From: Roseofilum acuticapitatum BLCC-M154
GTDB lineage: Bacteria > Cyanobacteriota > Cyanobacteriia > Cyanobacteriales > Desertifilaceae
Length of the DNA stretch: 64,000 bases
Direction of reading: 5' to 3'
NCBI RefSeq assembly: GCF_030068475.1
Contig: NZ_JAQOSP010000101.1
Span: 92,828 to 156,827, forward strand
The notes under the pieces are model-generated. The model was not told the DNA's origin. It saw nothing but the letters and a program-made list of their open reading frames with translations, and did not search any database. The position numbers and the translations under genes are program-made. Positions 34,142-42,052 of the stretch are shown here, in pieces (within the stretch, counting starts at the first letter, position 1; every line of letters begins with the position of its first letter).

Positions 34142-34555
34142 ATGGCCAAAGACCTATTTCATGATGTGGTGAAACGTGCCTTAGAAAAAGAAGGTTGGCT
34201 GATTACCGACGACCCTCTAGAAATCAAGACGGGTGGCGCGACTGTAAAAATTGACCTAGGAGCTGAACAAATCCTAGCCGCAGAACGAGATAACCAAAAA
34301 ATTGCTGTTGAAATTAAAAGCTTTCTTGGCTCCTCTAACCTTTATGACTTTCACGGAGCCGTAGGGCAATTTATGACCTATCGACTTGCCCTCAAAGTAG
34401 AACAACCAGAGCGCACACTTTATCTCGCCGTCCCCCTAGATGTCTACCAACAATTCTTTTCTCTTCCCTTTGTGCAAATGGTTATTAATCAGTATGAAAT
34501 TGCGTTAATTATTTATGATTCTGTTGAAGAGGTAATTGCAGAATGGAAAAAATAG
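34142..34555 (+). CDS. xisH: XisH family protein, copy 3
   Basis: 137 residues, intact: MAKDLFHDVVKRALEKEGW, VKIDLGAEQILAAERDNQKI, AVEIKSFLGSSNLYDFHGA. It is clearly diverged from copy 1, so it is not from the same recent duplication. The stop overlaps the xisI start at 34543 by 13 bases, as in the other pairs. It lies between two Ser/Thr kinase genes, inside near-identical direct repeats. Function outside the Anabaena fdxN element is unknown. Confidence 0.9.
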   Translation: MAKDLFHDVVKRALEKEGWLITDDPLEIKTGGATVKIDLGAEQILAAERDNQKIAVEIKSFLGSSNLYDFHGAVGQFMTYRLALKVEQPERTLYLAVPLDVYQQFFSLPFVQMVINQYEIALIIYDSVEEVIAEWKK

Positions 34556-34878
34556 AGCGATATCGTTCCTACATCCAAGAACTGTTAACCGAACACGCTA
34601 AACCGTTTAAATCTGAGGGTGAAGCGCAAACCGAACTGGTTTTTGATCTCCAACGAGACCATTATCAAGTCGTCAATACTGGTTGGGAAAACCGCCGACC
34701 TCAGTATGGATGTCTCTTACACTTATCGATTAGACAGGATAAAATTTGGATACACCATGACGGGACAGAAATTGGTATTGCCAATGAACTGGTGGAAAAA
34801 GGTGTGCCTAAATCCGATATTGTTTTAGCCTTTCGCGAACCTTTGATGCGTCCTTACACAGGATTTGCTGTTAATTAA
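34543..34878 (+). CDS. xisI: XisI family protein, copy 3
   Basis: 111 residues. MEKIERYRSYIQELLTEHAK, VNTGWENRRPQYGCLLHLSI, DKIWIHHDGTEIGIANELV and the family end GVPKSDIVLAFREPLMRPYT are all present. It is partnered with the xisH at 34142 and ends 5 bases before the downstream direct repeat copy, so the pair forms a tight cassette. Confidence 0.9.
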   Translation: MEKIERYRSYIQELLTEHAKPFKSEGEAQTELVFDLQRDHYQVVNTGWENRRPQYGCLLHLSIRQDKIWIHHDGTEIGIANELVEKGVPKSDIVLAFREPLMRPYTGFAVN

Positions 34879-34883
34879 TCGGT

Positions 34884-35097
34884 AGATTTTGCCCTCTCCC
34901 TATATCCCTCTCCCACGGGAGAGGGACTTTTCCCCCTTCTCCCTTCGGCTTCGCTCCCTTCGGCTACGCTCAGGGCAAGCAGGACAGCGCCTGCGGGAGA
35001 AGGGGGCAGGGGGATGAGGGGCAGTTATCCCTCTCCCACGGGAGAGGGACTTATTTCTCCCCTTCTCCCGTGGGAGAAGGGACTGGGGGATGAGGGC
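34884..35097. repeat. Long palindromic repeat block downstream of xisHI copy 3
   Basis: Direct copy of 33855-34092 (136-base core identical except one G), beginning a few bases after the xisI stop. It ends 4 bases before the stop codon of the kinase gene at 35101, so its hairpins could also end transcription of that gene. Confidence 0.85.
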
Positions 35098-35100
35098 AAC

Positions 35101-36144
35101 TTAACCCTGATTCTCAACTGTTTCCTCCTCTGAAGGAGTGGGGTCTACTTCAGGGGATGGAGTCGAGTTTTTCAAGCTCATAAACCCAAAATAGATAGCG
35201 ACAAAAACTCCAGCAACCGCAGCTAATGCCCCCAGTGCTGTCCACTTGGGAACATGACGCTCTTCAAAACAATCTAAATTGAGTCGATATCCCCCTAATA
35301 GATTCAACCAAGCTTTCACGGTTTGCGGTCGATTTTCTCGCTTAATTGCCATGCCTTTTTCAATGGCATTTTTAACCCGGTTGGAAATCTCTTGATCAAA
35401 GTCTGCCAGAGATTTTAATGGTTTTGTCCCTTCATGTCGGTCTTTTGCGCTAGGGGGAACTACACCCGTTAATAACCAATATAAGAGGGCTGCTAAACTA
35501 TAAACATCGCTCCAGGGCCCCAATTTTCCTAACTCTTTATCTTCTGTTAGATACCACTCCAGTGCCGCAAATCCATCAGAGGCAAATTTTTGAGTTTCTT
35601 CACTTAACCCATGGGACGGCGCTCTAGAAAAATCAAAGCCAATTAACACGGCTTCATCTGTTTTTTGCCGGACTAAAATGTTATCGGGTTTAACATCCAA
35701 ATGCACTAACCCTTTTTTATGGACAGCGATTAAGGCTTCTCCAATTTGGCGAATATAGCGCAGGGCTTCTTTTTCGGGTAAAACTCGCTGGTTTAACTTT
35801 TCTAAACTCACGCCGCAAATATATTCCAGAGGCAGACAAACCCATTCATTCCTAAAACTATCGGTTTCTGTAAATTCTTCATCAATCAATTGAACCACAT
35901 GGGGATGGTCGCATTTGCTTAACTTGGTCGCTTCTCGATGTAATTTATCATTTAGTTTTTTAATTTCCTCTGACGATTTTGGCGTTCGATTTTCGTCAAA
36001 CATCCGCAAGGTTTTAATCACCAAACGTTCATCTTTACGATCGCCTGCCGTATGATAGGCTAACAGGGTTTGGGAAAAACGCCCCGATCCTAATACTCTC
36101 TCAACCGTATATTTACTGTTATTGAGCTTACGTTTCTCACCCAT
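35101..36144 (-). CDS. Membrane-anchored Ser/Thr kinase-like protein with altered catalytic motifs
   Basis: 347 residues from the ATG at 36144, which has GGGGAGG eight bases upstream; upstream in-frame codons to 36318 read through a non-coding spacer. The kinase fold is clear: GSGRFSQTL, Lys44 in VIK, catalytic loop VHLDVKPDNIL (Asp150, HRD as HLD). The DFG position reads LIGFDFS: ungapped alignment with the sister kinase puts Gly169 where the metal-binding Asp belongs. APE reads AALEW. A single TM helix (WTALGALAAVAGVFVAIYFG, ~295-315) is followed by a Pro/Glu/Thr tail. It may be a pseudokinase or an unusual active one. It is divergent from the 704-aa gene. Confidence 0.87.
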   Translation of the reverse strand: MGEKRKLNNSKYTVERVLGSGRFSQTLLAYHTAGDRKDERLVIKTLRMFDENRTPKSSEEIKKLNDKLHREATKLSKCDHPHVVQLIDEEFTETDSFRNEWVCLPLEYICGVSLEKLNQRVLPEKEALRYIRQIGEALIAVHKKGLVHLDVKPDNILVRQKTDEAVLIGFDFSRAPSHGLSEETQKFASDGFAALEWYLTEDKELGKLGPWSDVYSLAALLYWLLTGVVPPSAKDRHEGTKPLKSLADFDQEISNRVKNAIEKGMAIKRENRPQTVKAWLNLLGGYRLNLDCFEERHVPKWTALGALAAVAGVFVAIYFGFMSLKNSTPSPEVDPTPSEEETVENQG

Positions 36145-36301
36145 AACCCAAACCTCCCCAGCGCCTCCAGACAACCCGTAATTATACCCCCTCTGTGTTT
36201 CTCCGTGCCTCTGTGGTTCAATAGAATGGCGATCGCCCACTAACCCAGATTCAGATCGGTCTATAATAGGGAACACGGCTCGACCTTGGCCCTCCCCAAT
36301 C

Positions 36302-38416
36302 ATGAAAATTCGACGCAAACGAACCCTTCAAGAACCCGTGCAACCCAAAACTCAGTTGCCGAAATCTCGTCCTTGGGTCAACCGCAGCCCTCAAGCGATC
36401 GCACAGAGCGAACCCTCAGTCACCCCTACGGTGCAATCTCTACCCGTGAACACTGGGGAACTGTTGGGCGGAGTCTCCACTTTAGCGCCGCAAAAGAATT
36501 TATACCGATCGCCAGCTCCCCCCGAAAAACCCGGCGCAAGCCTCTATCCCAAGCATCTCCCTAGGCGCGATCGCACCATTTCCCCACCCCACAACTCGCC
36601 CCTTTTGTCAAGGAGTCGGCGATCGCCACAACCCCAATCTTCAACTCCCCCAAAACACCACCTCAACTGGGGACACCTCTCCTCACCCCTCCAACGCCAA
36701 CCCGACAACTCCCCCTTACCCACACCCTGGAAACCCACCCACCTCTTGCAGCGCCAAAGCCTTATCCAGCGCAAAGACGATCCTCCAGGAGGAACAACCC
36801 CACCAACTCCCGCACCTCCAACCCACCCCGCTCCCCTACCCCCCAATCAACAAGACTCTGAGCAACAAAACCGCCCCCAACCCCCCAGCCACAAAGCTCC
36901 CGACACCCCCGATAAAATTCAGCTCCAACAACTCATTGCAGAATTAAACCAAGCCCAAAGTCAATTTCTAGCAGAAAAAACTCAGAAAGAAAAAACCTTA
37001 TCATCCCTATTAACCCCCATTGATAATTGGATTGAACGCAAAGCCGGTCAATCCGGTTATTCCGATATTTTCTATATCTATAAAAATCAAGGGCCCCTAC
37101 AAAGGGCCATGATTTTATCCCAGCTAGGAGTCAGTAACTTTTCCCTAGACGAAGCCAAATCTAATCTCAAATCCAGACAACTCAGTAAACTCGGTCGTAA
37201 AGGCTTTAATTGGGCCAAATTTTCTGACGCACTGCAAACCGTCAGAGCCGTAAATCCTTGGGATGATACCTTTATCCAAGATATGTCCGAACTCGGTGGT
37301 GCAGTTGCTGCCGTTGGTTCTGCCTCCGTATCTCAGATGGCTAATCTGGTTGGAGGTCAAGCCGTCGCCGATTGGAGTAGTGAAGTTGCCTCCCTTTTGG
37401 GCGTTGTGGGCCTACTGATTACAGCCTATCGAGAATATACAGAACTTTTAGCCGATAACGATCTGGCTCTCTATAAAACTCGCGTCGGTAAGCTCGGTTC
37501 TACCCTAGCCGACATCGGCCGCTATACCAGTACCGGACTGGTCACCCTATCCAACGCAGTCGAAAAGACAGGAATACTCAACACCCTGGGAAGTGGACTC
37601 TCCACCGCAGCCGCCACATCCGCAGCCGGAGCGTTTGCCATTGTTGGCGGGGCCATTAATATCGGAGTAGGAGTTGGCCAATATCGTCAAGCCGCAAAAA
37701 ATAAGCAAGAGTTAGAAGCAATTGGTAGCCGTGATGATCTCCATAGCGACCTGACCAAAGGAGCAAAATTAGGCGCAGAAAACCAAGGTTGGGATAAAAA
37801 AGCAGGTGCAGCCAAAGTTCTGAAAGGAACCGCCATGATCCTCGGTGGCGCTCTGCTATTAGCGGGATTAGGGCCGGCTGGATGGATTGCTCTGGCTGTG
37901 GCTGGAGTCATTGGTGGTACGATCGCTTTAGCCAAGTATTTTGCTTGGCTAAAGCGCAAAACCGATTTTGTCGATGAAGAATTAGGCGTGAATGAACGAT
38001 ATCATCGGCAGACCGGTCGAAGTGTGAAAACCGGATTTATGGCCACAAAATTGGGTTTATCTAAACAAGAGAAAGGACGGGATCAAATTAGGAATGATAC
38101 TTTGAAACAGCAAGGATTTGTCAGTGCCGATCAATATTATTTCTATCGCCTCAATCAAATGGCTGGAACCATCTTAGAGAAGGCCCAAGCAGAAATGCAA
38201 GTCTTGCAGCAACGGGACGATCTGCAAGCAGATACCGCTAAAAAGGATAAGACTAAACTGCGGGATTATCTGCAAGCCAACGATCTCGATCCGAAGCAAT
38301 ATCCAGGATTATGTATTTTGATTGGTTTGGGTCTCAAACTTACAGTTAAGCGCATTGTCAATAACCGATTACCGAAGCCCAGTAATGTTGTTACGCAACT
38401 CGATTATAGTAAGTAG
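36302..38416 (+). CDS. Large proline-rich protein with Gly/Ala-hydrophobic core, effector-like
   Basis: 704 residues. Residues 1-210 are disordered, rich in Pro, Ser, Gln and Arg, with LLQRQSLIQRK near 150, like the linker regions of cyanobacterial eCIS-associated proteins. About 215-300 is charged coiled coil (LIAELNQAQSQFLAEKTQKE). Then come three Gly/Ala-rich hydrophobic stretches: GGAVAAVGSASVSQMANLVG, TAAATSAAGAFAIVGGAINI and MILGGALLLAGLGPAGWIAL (about 490-590), a pattern of pore-forming or membrane-inserting proteins. The rest is helical and basic. No known domain recognised. It lies 9 bases ahead of a small chaperone-like gene, a layout reminiscent of secreted effectors; inference only. 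Confidence 0.7.
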   Translation: MKIRRKRTLQEPVQPKTQLPKSRPWVNRSPQAIAQSEPSVTPTVQSLPVNTGELLGGVSTLAPQKNLYRSPAPPEKPGASLYPKHLPRRDRTISPPHNSPLLSRSRRSPQPQSSTPPKHHLNWGHLSSPLQRQPDNSPLPTPWKPTHLLQRQSLIQRKDDPPGGTTPPTPAPPTHPAPLPPNQQDSEQQNRPQPPSHKAPDTPDKIQLQQLIAELNQAQSQFLAEKTQKEKTLSSLLTPIDNWIERKAGQSGYSDIFYIYKNQGPLQRAMILSQLGVSNFSLDEAKSNLKSRQLSKLGRKGFNWAKFSDALQTVRAVNPWDDTFIQDMSELGGAVAAVGSASVSQMANLVGGQAVADWSSEVASLLGVVGLLITAYREYTELLADNDLALYKTRVGKLGSTLADIGRYTSTGLVTLSNAVEKTGILNTLGSGLSTAAATSAAGAFAIVGGAINIGVGVGQYRQAAKNKQELEAIGSRDDLHSDLTKGAKLGAENQGWDKKAGAAKVLKGTAMILGGALLLAGLGPAGWIALAVAGVIGGTIALAKYFAWLKRKTDFVDEELGVNERYHRQTGRSVKTGFMATKLGLSKQEKGRDQIRNDTLKQQGFVSADQYYFYRLNQMAGTILEKAQAEMQVLQQRDDLQADTAKKDKTKLRDYLQANDLDPKQYPGLCILIGLGLKLTVKRIVNNRLPKPSNVVTQLDYSK

Positions 38417-38424
38417 AGGGAATC

Positions 38425-38910
38425 ATGGAGCCTTTAGAACCTCCCGATGAGTTATTGGTGGCAATTCAAGAGAGCTTAAACACTTGGGAAATCGAAAATC
38501 AATGGATTGAGCCTACTGAAGAAGTTCCCTATTATGGTTTGATTGCTCGGTTTTATCTGTTAGAAGGTATCCCGATAGATTGGCAGTTTTGTATCTTGCC
38601 AAAAATGCATGAAAGTGAAGCATTTGCCACCCAAGAATTCTTACAATTGTTTATTGAGTTAAGCAAAAATGTAACTCCCGAAAAGCTCGATAAAACCCTC
38701 AGAAATCTGGCCCAAATCAATTTAAACTTACCCTTTGGCGCGTTTGGAGTTGCGGAAGAGTTGCAGATTCTCTATTTTAAGCACAATACCTTAATTGATA
38801 GGAGAGGCGATCCGATTATCACCCTAGACCTACTCCAAAATCAATGGAGTATTATCCTATACAGTCTGAATTGTTTTTTTGAATCCTTAATGCAAACCCT
38901 GGAGAATTGA
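38425..38910 (+). CDS. Small acidic YbjN/CesT-like protein, possible chaperone of the upstream product
   Basis: 161 residues, acidic. The pattern (long helix ELLVAIQESLNTWEIENQW, strands YGLIARFYLL and IDWQFCILPK, helix LLQLFIELSK-like, then INLNLPFGAFGVAEELQILYFKHNTLID and a C-terminal helix) fits YbjN or CesT/Tir-type chaperone folds. Fold assignment is by inspection. It follows the 704-aa gene by 8 bases and its stop overlaps a TTG of the next frame, so the three genes form an operon. Confidence 0.55.
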   Translation: MEPLEPPDELLVAIQESLNTWEIENQWIEPTEEVPYYGLIARFYLLEGIPIDWQFCILPKMHESEAFATQEFLQLFIELSKNVTPEKLDKTLRNLAQINLNLPFGAFGVAEELQILYFKHNTLIDRRGDPIITLDLLQNQWSIILYSLNCFFESLMQTLEN

Positions 38911-38948
38911 TTACACTAGGTAGAATTGCACTCAAAACGCCTGTTCTC

Positions 38949-39326
38949 ATGTTCACCGACATTTTCCCGTTCTCCTTTTCCCTCGATACAACGGCGATCG
39001 CCGGAACCACCCTTTGGTCTCTCGGTCTTTACTTAGGTTTTTCTCCCCTTGGGGATTGGATTATGGTGCAACTGACTCGGTGGTTTAACTTTGCCGAACG
39101 CAGTCTCTATACCTCCGTCGAAGAGTTCGAGCGCACTCGCGAAAGCCGGGAAGCGCAAAACTCCTTTTATGCCTCCCTCTTTAGTATCATCCCCTTCCTA
39201 ATTGTCGGTGCTTTATTTAACTGGGCCGTAGAAGCAACATTAGGCAATAGTTGGGCCATTAGCATGGGATTATTAGCCTGTGTCGCTTGTGGAGTTTATG
39301 AATTAGGACGCAGAGATGGTCAGTAA
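38949..39326 (+). CDS. Small membrane protein
   Basis: 125 residues from the ATG at 38949; an in-frame TTG at 38907 would overlap the upstream stop as TTGA. Hydrophobic segments lie at about 10-30, 73-92 and 97-115, with a charged soluble loop (TSVEEFERTRESREAQNS) between the first and the second. No family recognised. It is third in the operon with the 704-aa protein and the chaperone-like protein and may provide its membrane partner. Confidence 0.72.
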   Translation: MFTDIFPFSFSLDTTAIAGTTLWSLGLYLGFSPLGDWIMVQLTRWFNFAERSLYTSVEEFERTRESREAQNSFYASLFSIIPFLIVGALFNWAVEATLGNSWAISMGLLACVACGVYELGRRDGQ

Positions 39327-39353
39327 TTTACCGCGAATAATCCCCCCCATCTC

Positions 39354-40778
39354 CTACGGATCAAAATCAATCGGTGGTGTTGAGGACGAAACATTAGGGG
39401 AGGAAAATTCTGGATTAACTTCAAAGAGCATTTTGGGTTCAATCTTAAAATCAGTTTTGAGATTAGAGTCGGTATCCTGGGCTAGATTCCAGTCCGTTAA
39501 CTCAGGAAGATTGGAGGATTCCCATTGCCCAAACTCTGGTGATTCAATTTGGGTTTTGATTGGCTCTAAAACCTGAGCAATTTGGGCTTGTTCTTCTAGC
39601 CGTTCTGTCGAAGAGACTAATTGACCAAGACCATTAACCAAATTACGAATATTTTCCCGAAATTGGGGATCGCCGATCAGATCGTCCATATCTGAGGTGA
39701 TTTTCTGGGCATTTTGAAATGTCGATCGAGCAGAATCTAAAGTTTGCTGAAGCATGAATAATGTAGTCGGATTATTGATTTGATCCGATAAATCCTTGAG
39801 ATTTGCAGAAGCTTCGGCCGCATTAGCAGAAAGGGTTTCTAGATTATTAATTAACTCTCCTTGTTGCACTTGACTGAGAATAGGAGTCAACGTCGATACA
39901 GCCGTTTTCATTTCCTCTGAAGTGCGCTCTAAATTAGTCAGAGTATTGGTAATATTCGTGCGGTTTTGGGCAATCAAACCATTCATATTTTGTAGTGCCG
40001 TTCTCAGTTCGGCGCTTGTACTTTCTACTTGGCTGGTGAGTTTGGCGCTACTTTCTGTAAATTGGGTCGTGGCTTGCAGAGTAGATTGACGAATTTGATC
40101 GGCTGCTGCACCTACAGATTGGGTAGTTTCAGAAATATTACTAATTTCCCCCTTAGCTAGGGTCGTGAGTTCTGCGAGTTCTGCGCTCAGAACGGTGAAT
40201 TGTTCAGCGGCCGTGGTGGCTTCTTCTAAAGTAGAGATTAGACGAGTATAAAATTCTTCTGAACTAAAGAGTTCTGCCATTTCTATTCCTCTGCGTAGGA
40301 GTTCAATATAGCTGACTCCCACTTGCCCAGGAAGTATAGTCCCATCACAGATAGCCACTTGGCGATCGCATGAACTCCCTACAGCCGAAGTCACATTCGC
40401 AGGCACAGATGATAAAGGAATAATATCAATCGAAGTAGAACCCACTAAACCCGCTTGATTCGCTTCGATGACCACATTTTTGGGCATCACCAAATTCGCT
40501 TGATGAATATTAAGGGTGACTTCAACCCCATTTGATCCCGGATTAATAGCAGCCACAGAACCGATTTCGACCCCACGATATCGAACATCGGCCCCAATTT
40601 GCATTCCTTCAATATTTGGAAATTCCACAATCATGGAGTAAGTGGGTTTACCAAAGGTCGCCCCACGCAACCAAAGGATTAGACCCCCAAAAAGTCCCAC
40701 CCCTGCTATGATAAGTAACCCGACTGAACCTTCTCGAATTGTCCGTTGACGCATGATGGTTTTTACTGACTCCAGCAC
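39354..40778 (-). CDS. MCE (MlaD) family lipid-transfer protein
   Basis: 474 residues. An N-terminal TM helix (about 18-38, GLLIIAGVGLFGGLILWLRG) is followed by one MCE domain (about 40-115: VEFPNIEGMQIGADVRYRGV, AAINPGSNGVEVTLNI). A long helical/coiled region then runs from about 160 to 400, and the tail is acidic. MCE proteins form hexameric conduits for phospholipids between inner and outer membranes; in cyanobacteria the homologous system is linked to envelope lipid traffic. It is 15 bases downstream of its ATPase gene; the permease (MlaE-like) is not in this window. Confidence 0.9.
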   Translation of the reverse strand: MLESVKTIMRQRTIREGSVGLLIIAGVGLFGGLILWLRGATFGKPTYSMIVEFPNIEGMQIGADVRYRGVEIGSVAAINPGSNGVEVTLNIHQANLVMPKNVVIEANQAGLVGSTSIDIIPLSSVPANVTSAVGSSCDRQVAICDGTILPGQVGVSYIELLRRGIEMAELFSSEEFYTRLISTLEEATTAAEQFTVLSAELAELTTLAKGEISNISETTQSVGAAADQIRQSTLQATTQFTESSAKLTSQVESTSAELRTALQNMNGLIAQNRTNITNTLTNLERTSEEMKTAVSTLTPILSQVQQGELINNLETLSANAAEASANLKDLSDQINNPTTLFMLQQTLDSARSTFQNAQKITSDMDDLIGDPQFRENIRNLVNGLGQLVSSTERLEEQAQIAQVLEPIKTQIESPEFGQWESSNLPELTDWNLAQDTDSNLKTDFKIEPKMLFEVNPEFSSPNVSSSTPPIDFDP

Positions 40779-40793
40779 CGTATCAGCTTTATC

Positions 40794-41576
40794 TTAACTG
40801 ATGACGGGAATCGGGCCATCTAAGCTCCCTGCCGCAAATTGGCGAATATAGGGATTATCCGTGTGGTCAATTTCTTCGATTTTGCCATCCCATTGGACTT
40901 TACCCTGGTGCATAAACACAATACGGTCAGTTGTACGGCGAATGGTACTTTCCTGGTGAGTGACCATCACATAGGTGCTACAGCCCCCTTGTTTCTCTTT
41001 CAGGGAGCGAATCAGGTCTTCAACGACGGTGGAGGCGATGGGATCGAGTCCTGCGGTTGGTTCATCATAGAGGAGGACTTCTGGATGATCTTGGGGATCT
41101 TGGGGATTTTCCATAATGGCTCGAGCAAAGCTGACTCGTTTACGCATTCCTCCGGAAAGTTGGGCTGGGAAGCGATCGCTAATTCCTGATAATCCCACCA
41201 ATTCCAGTTTTTTTTCGACCATTTCCCGGATGTGCTTCTGAGGGATTTTTCCCTCTTGATAGAGTCGAAAGCCCACATTTTCCCCTACTGTTAACGAGTC
41301 AAATAAAGCCGCTTGCTGAAATACCATACCAATCGTAATGGGATCTTGGACATCTCCCACTAAGCCTTCCCGCTTTTGTCCAGCCACATAAATTTCCCCC
41401 GCATCGGGCTGATGCAGACCGGCGATAATTCTTAAGATGGTTGATTTTCCTGTGCCAGAGGGCCCAATAATCCCTAATGCTTCTCCTTTATAAATGGTCA
41501 GATCCAGATGATCTAATATCTTGCTCTGACCAAAGGTTTGACAAATACCGTGCAGTTCAATTAAGGGTTCGCCCAT
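40794..41576 (-). CDS. ABC transporter ATPase of MCE/Mla type
   Basis: 260 residues. Walker A GPSGTGKST (~35), Q-loop FQQAALF, signature LSGGMRKRV, which is the form characteristic of Mla/TGD3-type ATPases, Walker B VLLYDEPTAGLDP and H-loop VTHQ. It drives phospholipid transfer together with an MlaE-type permease and the MCE protein encoded next to it. The gene pair is an operon reading toward the minus side. Confidence 0.93.
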   Translation of the reverse strand: MGEPLIELHGICQTFGQSKILDHLDLTIYKGEALGIIGPSGTGKSTILRIIAGLHQPDAGEIYVAGQKREGLVGDVQDPITIGMVFQQAALFDSLTVGENVGFRLYQEGKIPQKHIREMVEKKLELVGLSGISDRFPAQLSGGMRKRVSFARAIMENPQDPQDHPEVLLYDEPTAGLDPIASTVVEDLIRSLKEKQGGCSTYVMVTHQESTIRRTTDRIVFMHQGKVQWDGKIEEIDHTDNPYIRQFAAGSLDGPIPVIS

Positions 41577-41883
41577 GGGATATACTGAAATTTAACGCAA
41601 GAGAGTGTCGATTAATATTCTAAAGGGCAAAAACCTCTGAACGGTTTTCAATTCAGACATAAAGTATATGTTCTGGGTGTCTAGGAAAATAGCCACAACA
41701 CCCATAGTATATGCCCTTGTATATGTTTATGGTAACCATTGGGTACTTCCATGGTTTGACCTATTACTTTACTTCCCAAAAAAGGGAATGTTATGGTGAG
41801 TTTGTGTGAAATATGTGTGAGCGGGTTCTAGTGTCCGCAATGACTTCGTGATGAAAGTCTTACGGGATAACGTTTTTTGATGA
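41577..41883. other. Intergenic stretch without a gene
   Basis: About 300 bases between the MCE ATPase start and tRNA-Leu. The only recognisable content is a GGGTGT...ACACCC hairpin at about 41675-41704 and the tRNA-Leu fragment at 41824-41848. A T-run (GTTTTTTG, about 41872-41879) lies on the plus strand. No coding frame is convincing. Confidence 0.6.
41824..41862 (+). pseudogene. Inverted partial copy of tRNA-Leu
   Basis: Bases 41824-41848 (GGTTCTAGTGTCCGCAATGA and on) match the anticodon-arm 3' side and variable arm of the neighbouring tRNA-Leu in 24 of 25 positions, on the opposite strand. Weaker similarity to the T arm continues to about 41862 (AAGTC kept). The 5' half and the acceptor are absent, so it is a relic. 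Confidence 0.75.
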
Positions 41884-41967
41884 TGCGGAACCGGGGACTT
41901 GAACCCCGAAGTCCTTGCGGACACTAGAACCTGAATCTAGCGCGTCTACCAATTCCGCCAGTTCCGC
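41884..41967 (-). tRNA. tRNA-Leu (anticodon CAG)
   Basis: 84 bases. The acceptor arms GCGGAAC (41961-41967) and GTTCCGC (41885-41891) pair perfectly, with discriminator A. D arm TGGCGGAATTGGTAGACGC; anticodon loop TTCAGGT between CTAGA and TCTAG gives CAG; long class II variable arm GTCC-GCAA-GGAC; T arm GGGGTTCAAGTCCCC. CCA is not encoded. Confidence 0.96.
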
Positions 41968-42052
41968 TTCTGGGAGCGTTTCAGTAACCTGATTAAGCAC
42001 TCCGATCTTCTACTATTATCTATTTTGAGTTTAAAGTCAAGCTATTTTTCAA

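Noticed and set aside
39316..39576. 86-residue frame at the end of the MCE gene
   Set aside because: It overlaps the well-supported C-terminal part of the MCE protein on the other strand.
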